The position numbers and the translations under genes are program-made. DNA of 64,000 nucleotides from JBMONI01 sp049324575 (GTDB taxonomy: Bacteria; Omnitrophota; Omnitrophia; Omnitrophales; Aquincolibacteriaceae), in NCBI GenBank assembly GCA_049324575.1, contig JBMONI010000024.1, positions 152,883-216,882 of the forward strand. The letters run 5' to 3'. The notes under the pieces are model-generated. The model saw only the letters and a program-made list of their open reading frames with translations, did no database searches and was not told where the DNA came from. The number at the start of each line of letters is the position of its first letter. The first letter of the stretch is position 1. Positions 33,288-42,640 of the stretch are shown piece by piece.

Positions 33288-34286
33288 TCAGACCTTGGGC
33301 CGGTAGCTTTGAAGGACCCGGATATATTGGGCACGTTCAAAGGCAGAGGGGTCGTCGCAACGGACTTGGCTCATACTGCCGCACATCTGCTGAACCGATT
33401 CATATTCATGCGCCTCGAGCCATTCCGCCATTTTTTGCTCGATCGTTTTGATAAAACTGATCCCGCGCATCATCAGGACTGAACACAACATGGTGACCCG
33501 AGCGCCGGCCATGATCATCTTGATCGCGTCTTCCCCATGGTGGATCCCCCCCGTTGCGGCGAGATCGGCCTTCACACGGCCGAAGAGGATCGAGATCCAG
33601 CGAAGAGGCAGCCTCAAGGAATGGGACGTGCTCAGATTGAGATCGTTCTTCACGACGAGCTCTTCGAGATCGAAGTCCGGCTGGTAAAAACGGTTGAACA
33701 GCACAAGACCGTCCGCCCCCGCCTCGTCCAGCTTCTTCGCGAAATTGGAGAGATTCGTGAAAAAAGGGCTAAGTTTGACAGCCACCGGCACTTTTACGAT
33801 CGATTTGATCTGGCGAAAGATCTCGAGATAGCTGCTCTCGACCTCAGCCGACGTAGCCTCCATATCGGAAGGGATCGCGTAAATATTCAGCTCTAGCGCA
33901 TCCGCTCCGGCTTCCTGCATCAATTTAGCATACTGGATCCATTGGCCGGTCGCCGAACCGTTTAAACTGGCGATAATGGGGATCTTTGTCTGCTCTTTGG
34001 CGCGCCGGAGATGCTCGAGATAGTCTTCCGGACCGACACGGTATTCATCCGCCTCCGGAAAAAAACTGAGCGCCTCCGCAAAACTATCGGCATGCTCCGT
34101 CAAATGATGATGCAGCTCCTGTTCCTCGAGCCGGATCTGCTCCTCAAAAAGAGAATGGAAAACGACCGCCGAAGCCCCGGCGTCCTCCATCCGTTTGACA
34201 TTGGCCACATCTTGGGAAAGCGGTGATGCCGAAGGGACGAGCGGCGTCCGTAATTTGAGACCGAGATAAGAAGTTGAAAGGTCCAT
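33288..34286 (-). CDS. Dihydroorotate dehydrogenase-like flavoprotein
   Basis: A 332-residue TIM-barrel protein of the DHOD-like group: LKLRTPLVPSASPLS at the start, VPVAVKLSPFFTN in mid-barrel and ATGGIHHGEDAIKMIMAGA at the phosphate-binding end. It is not a clear pyrD. This subgroup commonly sits beside pyruvate:ferredoxin oxidoreductase and its own reaction is uncertain. It starts two bases after the nifJ stop and its ribosome-binding site lies inside nifJ. It is the last gene of the acs-nifJ operon. Confidence 0.8.
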   Translation of the reverse strand: MDLSTSYLGLKLRTPLVPSASPLSQDVANVKRMEDAGASAVVFHSLFEEQIRLEEQELHHHLTEHADSFAEALSFFPEADEYRVGPEDYLEHLRRAKEQTKIPIIASLNGSATGQWIQYAKLMQEAGADALELNIYAIPSDMEATSAEVESSYLEIFRQIKSIVKVPVAVKLSPFFTNLSNFAKKLDEAGADGLVLFNRFYQPDFDLEELVVKNDLNLSTSHSLRLPLRWISILFGRVKADLAATGGIHHGEDAIKMIMAGARVTMLCSVLMMRGISFIKTIEQKMAEWLEAHEYESVQQMCGSMSQVRCDDPSAFERAQYIRVLQSYRPKV

Positions 34287-34287
34287 A

Positions 34288-37200
34288 TTAGACTCCCCCC
34301 GCCACAGGTTGTGTGCTTTCTTTTTTGATATTTTCCTCGAAACCCTTCATCAGGAACTCATAGAGCTGCCACCGGGCCGTCACGTCTTTTTGTGCTTCCT
34401 GGAAGAGTTTTTTCGCCGCATCCGGCCGGCTTTTCGTCAACATTTTGAACCGGTTCTCCATCAGAAGATAAGTTTCGATTCCCGGCTTTGGGGTCCGGCT
34501 GTCGAGTTGGAACGGACTTTCCGGAGTCCCGACTTTCTCGGGATTGAAACGGTACAGGATCCACTGGCCGAAATCCACTGCGGCTTTCTGGTTTTGGAGT
34601 CCGGTCGCCATATTGATCCCATGCGCAATACAATGGCTGTAGGCAATGATAAGGGACGGCCCATCATAAGCCTCGGCCTCGAGAAAGGCTTTCAGGGTCT
34701 GTTCGTCCTTGGCCCCCATCGCGACACGCGCCACATAGACGTTCCCGTAGGTCATCGCCATTAACCCAAGGTCTTTTTTAGGCGTCGGTTTTCCGGAAGC
34801 CGCGAATTTCGCCACCGCTCCCCGCGGAGTCGCTTTCGACATCTGTCCGCCGGTATTCGAATAAACCTCGGTATCGAGCACCAGGATATTCACGTTACGC
34901 CCGCTCGCAAGGACATGATCGAGACCGCCGTAACCGATATCATAAGCCCATCCGTCCCCCCCGATAATCCAGACGCTTTTTTTGACGAGCATGTCGGCGA
35001 TCTCCAGAAGACGACGTGCTTCGGGCGAATCGACCGCCTTAAGGACCTGCTTTAATTTCTGGACCCGTTCGCGTTGATCATAGATCCCGGCTTCGTTCTT
35101 CTGGTCCGCCCGAAGAATCTCGTCCGCCAAGGGAGTCCCGATCCGGTCTTTGAGTTTTTCGACCAACTCCATCGCAAATTCTTTTTGTTTGTCGATGGAA
35201 ACGCGATAGCCAAGACCGAACTCCGCATTATCTTCAAAGAGAGAATTGCACCAGGCCGGTCCGCGTCCTTCGGTATTCTTCGCCCACGGCGTGGTCGGAA
35301 GATTGCCACCATAGATCGATGAACATCCGGTCGCATTGGCCACAACCATACGGTCGCCGAAAAGCTGGGACACCAGTTTCAGGTAGGGCGTTTCGCCGCA
35401 TCCCCCGCAAGCACTCGAGAACTCGAAAAGCGGCTGCTGGACCTGCTGGTTCCGGAGAGTCCCCGTTTTGATCTTCCGGCGATCGAATTCAGGGAGGCTA
35501 AGGAAGAAATCCCAGTTGGCTTTTTCCTGTTCACGGATCGGTGCCTGAGGCCGCATGTTGATGGCCTTCAAACGGGTCTCTGTTTTGTTTTTGGCGGGAC
35601 AGACATCCACGCAAAGTCCGCACCCCGTGCAATCTTCCGGCGCAACCTGGATGGTGTATTTCAGGTTCTGTTGCCGCCATTCGGGATCGCGGCTCGCGGT
35701 GGATTGAAATGTGTTTGGCGCCCCTGCGAGGGCCTTTTCCTCATAAACTTTGATCCGGATCACGCCATGCGGACACACCATGGCACACTTGGCACATTGG
35801 ATGCAGGTATTCGGGTCCCAAACCGGGATCTCGAGCGCAATATTCCGCTTGTCCCACAACGAGGTTGCCGTCGGGAATGTCCCGTCACACGGCATCGCAC
35901 TCACCGGCAAACTGTCCCCGTGCCCGGCCATAATGGTCCCAAGCACATCCCGCACAAAGGCCGGCGCACGATCGGGGATCGGCTTCTTCACCTCGATCTT
36001 GCTGGTCACCTGCGCAGGCACTTTGATCTCGTGCAGATGCTCCAGCGTACGGTCGACGGCTTTGAGGTTCATCTGAACGATCTCTTCGCCCTTCTTTCCG
36101 TAAGTTTTCTTGATGGATTTTTTGATCTCTTCGATCGCCCGGTCCCCGGGAAGCACGCCCGAGATCCCGAAAAAGCAGACTTGCATGACCGTGTTGATCC
36201 GCTGCCCGAGTCCCGAATCCCTGGCCACTTTATAAGCATCGATCACATAGAATCTCAGTTTCTTTTTCAGGATCTGCTCCTGATAGGTGCGCGGAAGCGA
36301 GTCCCAGGCCTGATCCGGGGGCACAACAGTATTGAGAAGGAACGTCCCCCCAGGCAAAAGATCGTTCAGCATATCCTCATAGCGCTCAAGAAAAACCGGC
36401 TGGTGGCAGCCGATGAACTGCGCCTGTGTGATCAGATACGAAGAGCGGATCGGCTCCGCGCCGAATCTTAAATGAGAAACGGTCACGGCTCCGGACTTGC
36501 GAGAGTCATAAACAAAATAGCCTTGAGCGTTAAAATCCGTGTTCTCGCCGATGATCTTGATCGAGTTCTTGTTCGCCCCCACCGTTCCATCGGCCCCTAA
36601 ACCGTAGAAGAGGGCGCGGAAGACCTTATCCTCCGTCGAAAAATTCTTATCATAGCTCAGACTCGTATGCGTCACGTCATCCTCGATCCCGACCGTAAAG
36701 TGGTTTTTCGGAGATGATTGTCCGAGATTTTCGAAAACCGCCTTGATCATGGCCGGCGTAAATTCTTTCGAAGAAAGCCCGTAACGCCCCCCGACGACTT
36801 TCGGGAACTTCTTCAACGAGGCAGTCCCGGTCCCGATCTCCTCCTGAAGCGCCGCGAGGACGTCCAGATACAAAGGATCGCCGATGCTGCCAGGCTCCTT
36901 GGTCCGGTCGAGGACCCCGACGGTCTTGGTCGTGGCCGGAAGGGCTTTCACGAAATGTTTGGCGCTGAAGGGGCGATAAAGACGAACCTTGACGAGTCCT
37001 ACTTTCTCCCCTTTTTTAAGGAGATAATCCACCGTCTCATGGGCGGTTTCCGCACCCGATCCCATGAGTACGATCACCCGTTCCGCGTCCGGAGCACCGT
37101 AATATTGGAAGAGTTCGTATTTCCGGCCAACAATCTTTTCAAATTGGCGCATAACTTCTTCCGTTTTGGCAGGGACTTGATCATAGAAAGGATTCACGGC

Positions 37201-37890
37201 CTCGCGGGCTTGGAAGAAAACATCGGGATTCTGCGCCGTTCCGCGAAGGACCGGACGATCGGGGGTTAGCGCACGAGCGCGGTGAGCAAAGACCATTTTT
37301 TCGTCGATCATTGCGCGCATTTGATCTTCCGGGATCAACGCCACTTTCGCCACCTCATGCGAGGTCCGGAATCCATCGAAGAAATGGACAAAAGGGATCC
37401 GCGACGCGAGGGTCGCGGCCTGCGCGATCAAAGCGCAATCCATCGCTTCCTGAACCGAGCCCGAGCAGAGCATTGCATAACCGGTCGCTCGCGTCGCCAT
37501 GACATCGCCGTGATCCCCGAAAATAGAAAGCGCATGGGCGGCAAGCGTCCGGGCGGCCACGTGAAAGACGGCCGGCGTCAGTTCGCCGGCGATCTTGTAC
37601 ATGTTCGGGATCATCAGGAGAAGACCTTGCGAAGCCGTGAAGGTGGTGGTCAAAGCGCCGGTCTGAAGCGCTCCATGGACCGTACCGGCCGCGCCGCCTT
37701 CACTCTGAAGCTCAACCACGGACGGAATCGTCCCCCAAATGTTCTTTTTATTTTCCGAAGCCCACTGATCCGCGAACTCCCCCATCGGCGATGAAGGCGT
37801 GATCGGATAGATCGCGATCACTTCATTCGTCCGGTACGCCACATAGGCAACCGCTTCATTTCCATCCAAGGTTTCGTATTTCGCACTCAT
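34288..37890 (-). CDS. nifJ: Pyruvate:ferredoxin (flavodoxin) oxidoreductase
   Basis: A 1200-residue single-chain PFOR that splits pyruvate with CoA into acetyl-CoA and CO2 while reducing ferredoxin. Domains in order are the N-terminal pyrimidine-binding domain (AIYPITPSSPMGE), the transketolase-like and gamma domains, and a 2[4Fe-4S] ferredoxin domain (CIQCAKCAMVCP, CTGCGLCVDVCP). The TPP/Mg domain follows with GGDGWAYDIGYGG and NTGG. CGGCGETPY supplies ligands of the proximal cluster. Full family length. acs lies ~100 bases upstream. It provides reduced ferredoxin and the acetyl-CoA that acs turns into ATP. Confidence 0.95.
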   Translation of the reverse strand: MSAKYETLDGNEAVAYVAYRTNEVIAIYPITPSSPMGEFADQWASENKKNIWGTIPSVVELQSEGGAAGTVHGALQTGALTTTFTASQGLLLMIPNMYKIAGELTPAVFHVAARTLAAHALSIFGDHGDVMATRATGYAMLCSGSVQEAMDCALIAQAATLASRIPFVHFFDGFRTSHEVAKVALIPEDQMRAMIDEKMVFAHRARALTPDRPVLRGTAQNPDVFFQAREAVNPFYDQVPAKTEEVMRQFEKIVGRKYELFQYYGAPDAERVIVLMGSGAETAHETVDYLLKKGEKVGLVKVRLYRPFSAKHFVKALPATTKTVGVLDRTKEPGSIGDPLYLDVLAALQEEIGTGTASLKKFPKVVGGRYGLSSKEFTPAMIKAVFENLGQSSPKNHFTVGIEDDVTHTSLSYDKNFSTEDKVFRALFYGLGADGTVGANKNSIKIIGENTDFNAQGYFVYDSRKSGAVTVSHLRFGAEPIRSSYLITQAQFIGCHQPVFLERYEDMLNDLLPGGTFLLNTVVPPDQAWDSLPRTYQEQILKKKLRFYVIDAYKVARDSGLGQRINTVMQVCFFGISGVLPGDRAIEEIKKSIKKTYGKKGEEIVQMNLKAVDRTLEHLHEIKVPAQVTSKIEVKKPIPDRAPAFVRDVLGTIMAGHGDSLPVSAMPCDGTFPTATSLWDKRNIALEIPVWDPNTCIQCAKCAMVCPHGVIRIKVYEEKALAGAPNTFQSTASRDPEWRQQNLKYTIQVAPEDCTGCGLCVDVCPAKNKTETRLKAINMRPQAPIREQEKANWDFFLSLPEFDRRKIKTGTLRNQQVQQPLFEFSSACGGCGETPYLKLVSQLFGDRMVVANATGCSSIYGGNLPTTPWAKNTEGRGPAWCNSLFEDNAEFGLGYRVSIDKQKEFAMELVEKLKDRIGTPLADEILRADQKNEAGIYDQRERVQKLKQVLKAVDSPEARRLLEIADMLVKKSVWIIGGDGWAYDIGYGGLDHVLASGRNVNILVLDTEVYSNTGGQMSKATPRGAVAKFAASGKPTPKKDLGLMAMTYGNVYVARVAMGAKDEQTLKAFLEAEAYDGPSLIIAYSHCIAHGINMATGLQNQKAAVDFGQWILYRFNPEKVGTPESPFQLDSRTPKPGIETYLLMENRFKMLTKSRPDAAKKLFQEAQKDVTARWQLYEFLMKGFEENIKKESTQPVAGGV

Positions 37891-37989
37891 AAGTCACACC
37901 GCCTTTTGCTTGAAAAATGATTAAAAGAACCTGCTCGCCCTGAAGTCCTGCGGGGAAAAACCCTTAAGCAAAGGAAGCTTCGAAAGCGG

Positions 37990-40131
37990 TTAAATGAGAA
38001 CGACGCGCGCATCCACAACCTGCGCGCCTTTGCCCTCCGCAAGCACAAAGAGAGGGTTGATATCGATCTGGTCGATCGCAGCCTCCGCACACGATAGCTG
38101 GGATAAACGCTGGAGACAATCGGTGATGGCAGCAAGATCGGAAGGCGGCTCGCCTCGCACGCCTTTCAAAAGATTGAAAGCGCGGATCTCCTCGACCATG
38201 CATCGCGCGCTCAGTTCGCGGATCGGCGCGACCCGGAACGTGACATCCTTGAGCGCCTCGACATAGATCCCGCCGAGACCGAACATGAGAATGGGTCCGA
38301 AATGGAGGTCCCGGTTCATCCCCAGAATGACCTCCCGACCCGGCGAAGCCATCTTCTGGACAAAGATCGCATCCAGTCCAAGCTTCTTTTTAGCGCAGCT
38401 TTGGGTGATCTCGTCATACGCTTTTTTGACATCCTCCGCGGTCTTGAGGTTGATCTTGACCCCGCCGATATCAAATTTATGCACGATTTCGCGAGAGATC
38501 ACTTTCAGGACCACCGGAAATCCGACGGCCTTCGCGATTTTCGTTGCTTCGCTTGCCGATTTCGCCTGTCCATAAGGAAGCACCGGGAACCCATACGCTT
38601 TCAGAATATCCATCGACTGATAGCTCGTCAGCAGTTTTTGCCCGGCCTTTTGGGCTTCAGCGATCACTTTTTTCGCCGCCGCGGTATCGGCCGGATATTT
38701 CTTGATCACGGTCCTCGGCCGAGTCATCCAATCCCGGTATTTGATCATCGCCCCCAGGGTCCGCGCGGTTTCTTCGGGGAAAATATAATGCGGTATCTCG
38801 TTGTCTTCGAGGATCTTCACGCCCTTGGACACATCGACGCTCCCCATAAAGCAGGCCAAAATGGTCTTGGGAGTATCCTTATCCACCTGCACGATCACAC
38901 TCGCGATCTCTTCGATATCGGTCATGGCCTGTGGGGTTAGGATCACGATCACACTGTCCACGTTTGGATCCGCCAAAATACAACGCAGCGCATGGTCGTA
39001 GCGATCATGCTGCGCATCGCCGATCACATCGATCGGATTGGAGAAATTCGAGGTCGGGGGAAGTTTTTCCTTCAGTCGAAGCACGGTCTTGGGATCGATC
39101 TTGGCGATCTCGAGGCCGTAACGGACACAAGCATCGGTGGCCATGATCCCCGGACCGCCTGCGTTCGTTACGATCGCTACGCGACTCGATCTGGGGATCG
39201 GCTGATTCGCAAACGCGATCGCATAATCGAAGATCTCGGAGACCGAATCGACCCGCAGCACTCCAGCCTGATTGAAAATCGCATCGTAGACACTGTCCGA
39301 ACCCATCAGAGAGCCCGTATGCGACTGCGCCGCTTTCGCGCCCTGCGGCGTCCGGCCCGATTTGATCGCAAGGATGGGTTTTCTTTTGGCCTGATCGCCG
39401 GTGATCTCTCGCGCAAGCTCGATGAAAGCGCGGCCATCCACGAGATCCTCGACGTACATCAGGATCACATCGGTTTGCGGATCATCCTTAAGGTAGCGAA
39501 GCAGGTCGAGCTCGTTGATATCCGTTTTGTTCCCCAAGCTCACGAATTTCGAAAATCCGATATTCTCGCCTTTCGCATAATCGAGAATCGCCGCGCAAAG
39601 CGCACCGCTTTGAGAAATAAAAGCGATATTGCCGTGTTTCGGCATGGTCCTCGAAAAACTCGCGTTCACCGAGACCAACGGATCAGTATTGATCGATCCA
39701 AGACAGTTCGGCCCCATCATGGGAATATTATTTTCTTTGACGAGCTTTGCGATCTCCGCTTCAAGCTTGGCCCCTTCGGGACCAGTCTCTTTGAAACCCG
39801 CGGAAATGACAATGATCCCCCCGACTTTCTTGGCAACACATTCTTGGATAGTTTGAGGAACGGCTGAACTGGGAAGGATGATAACGGCAAGATCGACCGG
39901 ACCGGGCAGATCGGACACGGCGGAAAAGCATTTAACGCCGTCGATCGCATCGGCTTTGGGATTCACGGGATAAACCGCCCCTTTGAATCCCGACGCGACC
40001 AGATTATGGAGGACCGCATATCCGACGGAATCTTTACGTCGCGATGCTCCGATCACGGCAACGGATTTAGGTTCAAAGATCGATCGCAGGTCTTTAGTTT
40101 TTGGCTTGGCGGCAACAGACAAGGACGGCAT
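37990..40131 (-). CDS. Acetyl-CoA synthetase (ADP-forming), fused alpha-beta
   Basis: A 713-residue NDP-forming acyl-CoA synthetase. Residues ~10-140 are the CoA-binding Rossmann domain (FEPKSVAVIGASRRKDSVG). Residues ~145-460 are two CoA-ligase domains with the phospho-His in KAAQSHTGSLMG. Residues ~480-713 form an ATP-grasp domain (VVLKVISREIVHKFDIGG). Alpha and beta halves are joined in one chain. It makes acetate plus ATP from acetyl-CoA, completing acetate fermentation with the PFOR encoded next. Other acyl-CoAs are possible substrates. CGAGGAG precedes the ATG. Confidence 0.92.
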   Translation of the reverse strand: MPSLSVAAKPKTKDLRSIFEPKSVAVIGASRRKDSVGYAVLHNLVASGFKGAVYPVNPKADAIDGVKCFSAVSDLPGPVDLAVIILPSSAVPQTIQECVAKKVGGIIVISAGFKETGPEGAKLEAEIAKLVKENNIPMMGPNCLGSINTDPLVSVNASFSRTMPKHGNIAFISQSGALCAAILDYAKGENIGFSKFVSLGNKTDINELDLLRYLKDDPQTDVILMYVEDLVDGRAFIELAREITGDQAKRKPILAIKSGRTPQGAKAAQSHTGSLMGSDSVYDAIFNQAGVLRVDSVSEIFDYAIAFANQPIPRSSRVAIVTNAGGPGIMATDACVRYGLEIAKIDPKTVLRLKEKLPPTSNFSNPIDVIGDAQHDRYDHALRCILADPNVDSVIVILTPQAMTDIEEIASVIVQVDKDTPKTILACFMGSVDVSKGVKILEDNEIPHYIFPEETARTLGAMIKYRDWMTRPRTVIKKYPADTAAAKKVIAEAQKAGQKLLTSYQSMDILKAYGFPVLPYGQAKSASEATKIAKAVGFPVVLKVISREIVHKFDIGGVKINLKTAEDVKKAYDEITQSCAKKKLGLDAIFVQKMASPGREVILGMNRDLHFGPILMFGLGGIYVEALKDVTFRVAPIRELSARCMVEEIRAFNLLKGVRGEPPSDLAAITDCLQRLSQLSCAEAAIDQIDINPLFVLAEGKGAQVVDARVVLI

Positions 40132-40189
40132 ACCCTACTCCTCGAAATGTTATAAATTGATCACGCTTTATCTATATCAGTTCATAAAA

Positions 40190-40222
40190 TTAGGAGCCTG
40201 ATGATGCACTCCTAACTTTTTT
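40190..40222 (-). terminator. Bidirectional-looking terminator before the acs operon
   Basis: A seven-base perfect stem (TTAGGAG ... CTCCTAA) with a 12-base loop. Six T follow on the plus strand, and TTTTATG follows on the minus strand. It is likely to end minus-strand transcription of the radical SAM operon and insulate the acs promoter region. Confidence 0.6.
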
Positions 40223-40347
40223 GTTCCGCTGATCCCAACAGGAAAGCGAAAAACTTGAATTCAAGACGAGCGGTATTCTATCACGCTCTAAGATGGAATT
40301 GTAGGGTTTCTTGAAAAAAAATACGCGGATGGTACACGGCTCAAATA

Positions 40348-41460
40348 CTATCGGGGAATGTAGCTGCAAAGCAGATCTTCGGCAAAAGGATCGCCATAAG
40401 TCGCGTAGGCACGGGATCTTGACCCCCCGCATAAAACCCGGTACTCGCACCGCCCGCAACGCCCTTGAAGTTTTTCGGGGTCTCGAAGGGCCTGGAACAA
40501 CGCATGATCACGATAAACCGCGCTCACCGGGTCTTTACGCACATTTCCGCACACAATAGGAAGAAAACCACTGGGCATAATATCGCCCCGATGGGAAACG
40601 AACAGAAATCCTCTCCCCGCGTTGACGGTCAATGGCGAGAGACCGATACGCCCTCCGGATCTTACGGCATTCCGGATCCCCGAGGGTGTCACGCCTCGCG
40701 TCAACATAGCTTCCGAAGCATCCTTCCCTTGCGAAGAGTCTTTTTGAAAAACAAATCTTCTGAAATGCGGCGCTTCGGCCACTTTGATCAGCAACGGCGC
40801 TCGCCGGCTGAACGCATAGATCCGTTCAAAGATCCCTTCGACATAGGAAGCAGTCGCAAGCGGCATCTCTTCTCCGCGGCCGACCGGAACAAGAAAAAAA
40901 ATCTCCCAAAAGACCGCGCCCAACGCAACGACCAAACCCATGAGCCGTTCCAGCGCTTCGGGAGCAAGGCCATTGATCATCGTATTGATCTGCAGATCCA
41001 GACCGGCTTCCCGCACCCAACCCGCCGCCTGCATCGTCCGCTCGAAGGAGCCTTCCGCTCCCCGCAAAGCATCGTGCTCAGCCGCCTGAGGAGCATCCAG
41101 GCTGAGAGCCAGCTGGTCCAGCCCCGCCTGTTTCAGCCGCTGGATACGCTCCCGGGTCAATAAAGCGGACCCGGCTGGGATCGCTCCGGTCCGGGCCGCA
41201 TGATCCTTTGCGAATCCGATCAGATGTTCCAGATCATCACGCTTGAGAGGGTCCCCTCCGCTGAACACGAAAATACCGGTCCCCATTTCCCGCACAGCGC
41301 GAATGAGCCCCTCCGCTTCCTGCGTCGTCAATTCCTCGGGGGATCTTGCCGGAGCCGCGTTGGCGCGACAGTGCCGGCAAACGAGATCACAGGCCTGGGT
41401 CATTTCCCAGATCACGAGGAACGGAGCGCGGGAAAAATCAACGGAGGCGGCGTGCTTCAT
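40348..41460 (-). CDS. Radical SAM/SPASM protein, AhbD-like
   Basis: A 370-residue radical SAM enzyme. CDLVCRHC (Cys-x3-Cys-x2-Cys) binds the SAM cluster, and FSGGDP follows. The C-terminal SPASM part, with CGRCEYRVLCGGSRSRAYA and a last Cys in LLCSYIP, matches the group that includes AhbD heme synthase, which decarboxylates Fe-coproporphyrin. Placement beside a protoporphyrinogen-oxidase-type gene supports a heme or porphyrin role, but this is inference. The ATG at 41460 gives the MKHAAS start just ahead of the catalytic core. It overlaps the preceding gene by 23 bases. Residues upstream in the open frame are not conserved-looking. Confidence 0.72.
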   Translation of the reverse strand: MKHAASVDFSRAPFLVIWEMTQACDLVCRHCRANAAPARSPEELTTQEAEGLIRAVREMGTGIFVFSGGDPLKRDDLEHLIGFAKDHAARTGAIPAGSALLTRERIQRLKQAGLDQLALSLDAPQAAEHDALRGAEGSFERTMQAAGWVREAGLDLQINTMINGLAPEALERLMGLVVALGAVFWEIFFLVPVGRGEEMPLATASYVEGIFERIYAFSRRAPLLIKVAEAPHFRRFVFQKDSSQGKDASEAMLTRGVTPSGIRNAVRSGGRIGLSPLTVNAGRGFLFVSHRGDIMPSGFLPIVCGNVRKDPVSAVYRDHALFQALRDPEKLQGRCGRCEYRVLCGGSRSRAYATYGDPFAEDLLCSYIPR

Positions 41461-42640
41461 CCAGTTCTGATTCCTCGATCTTCTGGTGCGCTTCATCATA
41501 AAGCGCACGATCCGGCTCCGGCAGTTCAAGGGCGGGAAAACGCCTCGCAAGATTTTCGTGGAAGAGATAATCGAGATGGGCGTTTGAGTCGGGGCGGATC
41601 CCCATCACGTTCTCCCAGACATCCTGGTTCTCCATGCAAAAATAGACGAAAACATTTTTCCATTTCTGACGGATCTTGCGGTAAACGAATGCATAGAGTT
41701 TTTCCCGGACCGGCCGAAGATACCTCCATTTGCCGTCCTGCCCACGGATCATTTCGGGATCCGTGAGGCGCGTGGCCGGGAAACGATCCAGAATCGCCCG
41801 ACGGACATCCTGGGAAAAACGGACCGTTCCGAGGCTGATCCAAACCACGGCTTCTTCCGGAACCGCATCCGCCATGCGGTCGATCAAATCGCCGTAGGCA
41901 TCCTCCCAACCAGGGATTGAGATCAGCGGATCAAAATGGAAACCCGTCCGATACCCTTTCAGGACCGCCTGCTTGGCCCCCTCCAAGCGTCTGGCAAGCG
42001 GAGGGGCACCATGCTCGAATTCCTGGATCATCGCATCCGGATTGAGCGACCATGAAACCACCAGTCTCGGATGAGGCGCCGGCGGCAGGTGGTCGACGAA
42101 AGCCGTTTTGGTTTTCATTTCGTAGATCAGGTTCTTCCGGTCGCATCGGGACATGAGATCAAAATTCCACCCGGTCAACGCATCCAGCGCAAGGCTGTCG
42201 GTCAGTTCGCCCGTGCCCGCGCGGAAAAGTTTTCTGGGATAAACGGCAAGCTGATCTTCAAGTTCCCGGTAAAGTTCGCCGGAATTCATGTAAACGGTCA
42301 GAAAGGGCCGGTTCAGATAGCCCTGCAAAACACAATAACTGCAGTCCATCGGACAATGGGCCTGGGTCTGCAGGATCCAATAACCGCAGCAAAGGTAGGA
42401 GCGCTGGGTCGCGGGGCAAGGCTTGAAGCGACGGCCTTCATGACGCGTCAGCCAAAGGATCTTCTTGGCATCTTCCAAAGCGATCCCTGAGGACCTTTGT
42501 TCGAGGTCGGTCCATCCCGAGACCTCTTCCACCGGCACACCGTCAAGCCGCTCGAGGATGCGTAGGGTCGAAGGCCAATCGCGTACGCACGAATCCACAT
42601 AAACTTTTTTCAGGGGAATTATTTTAACCGCTGGGGGCAT
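41438..42640 (-). CDS. Spore photoproduct lyase family radical SAM protein
   Basis: A 400-residue SPL-type radical SAM protein. CPMDCSYCVLQGYLN has the Cys-x3-Cys-x2-Cys cluster site in the SPL context. The late FRYRKIR-like region with YAFVYRKIRQKWKN and a C-terminal MGIRPDSNAHLDYLF are also typical. True SPL repairs spore thymine dimers, yet nothing here suggests spores. Many SPL-like proteins in non-sporulating bacteria have no known substrate. The gene starts immediately after the oxidase stop and its end overlaps the AhbD-like gene, so it belongs to the same operon. Confidence 0.78.
   Translation of the reverse strand: MPPAVKIIPLKKVYVDSCVRDWPSTLRILERLDGVPVEEVSGWTDLEQRSSGIALEDAKKILWLTRHEGRRFKPCPATQRSYLCCGYWILQTQAHCPMDCSYCVLQGYLNRPFLTVYMNSGELYRELEDQLAVYPRKLFRAGTGELTDSLALDALTGWNFDLMSRCDRKNLIYEMKTKTAFVDHLPPAPHPRLVVSWSLNPDAMIQEFEHGAPPLARRLEGAKQAVLKGYRTGFHFDPLISIPGWEDAYGDLIDRMADAVPEEAVVWISLGTVRFSQDVRRAILDRFPATRLTDPEMIRGQDGKWRYLRPVREKLYAFVYRKIRQKWKNVFVYFCMENQDVWENVMGIRPDSNAHLDYLFHENLARRFPALELPEPDRALYDEAHQKIEESELDEARRLR

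Noticed and set aside
40132..40189. Rex operator at the acs-nifJ promoter
   Set aside because: No TTGTGA/TCACAA-type palindrome is visible there.
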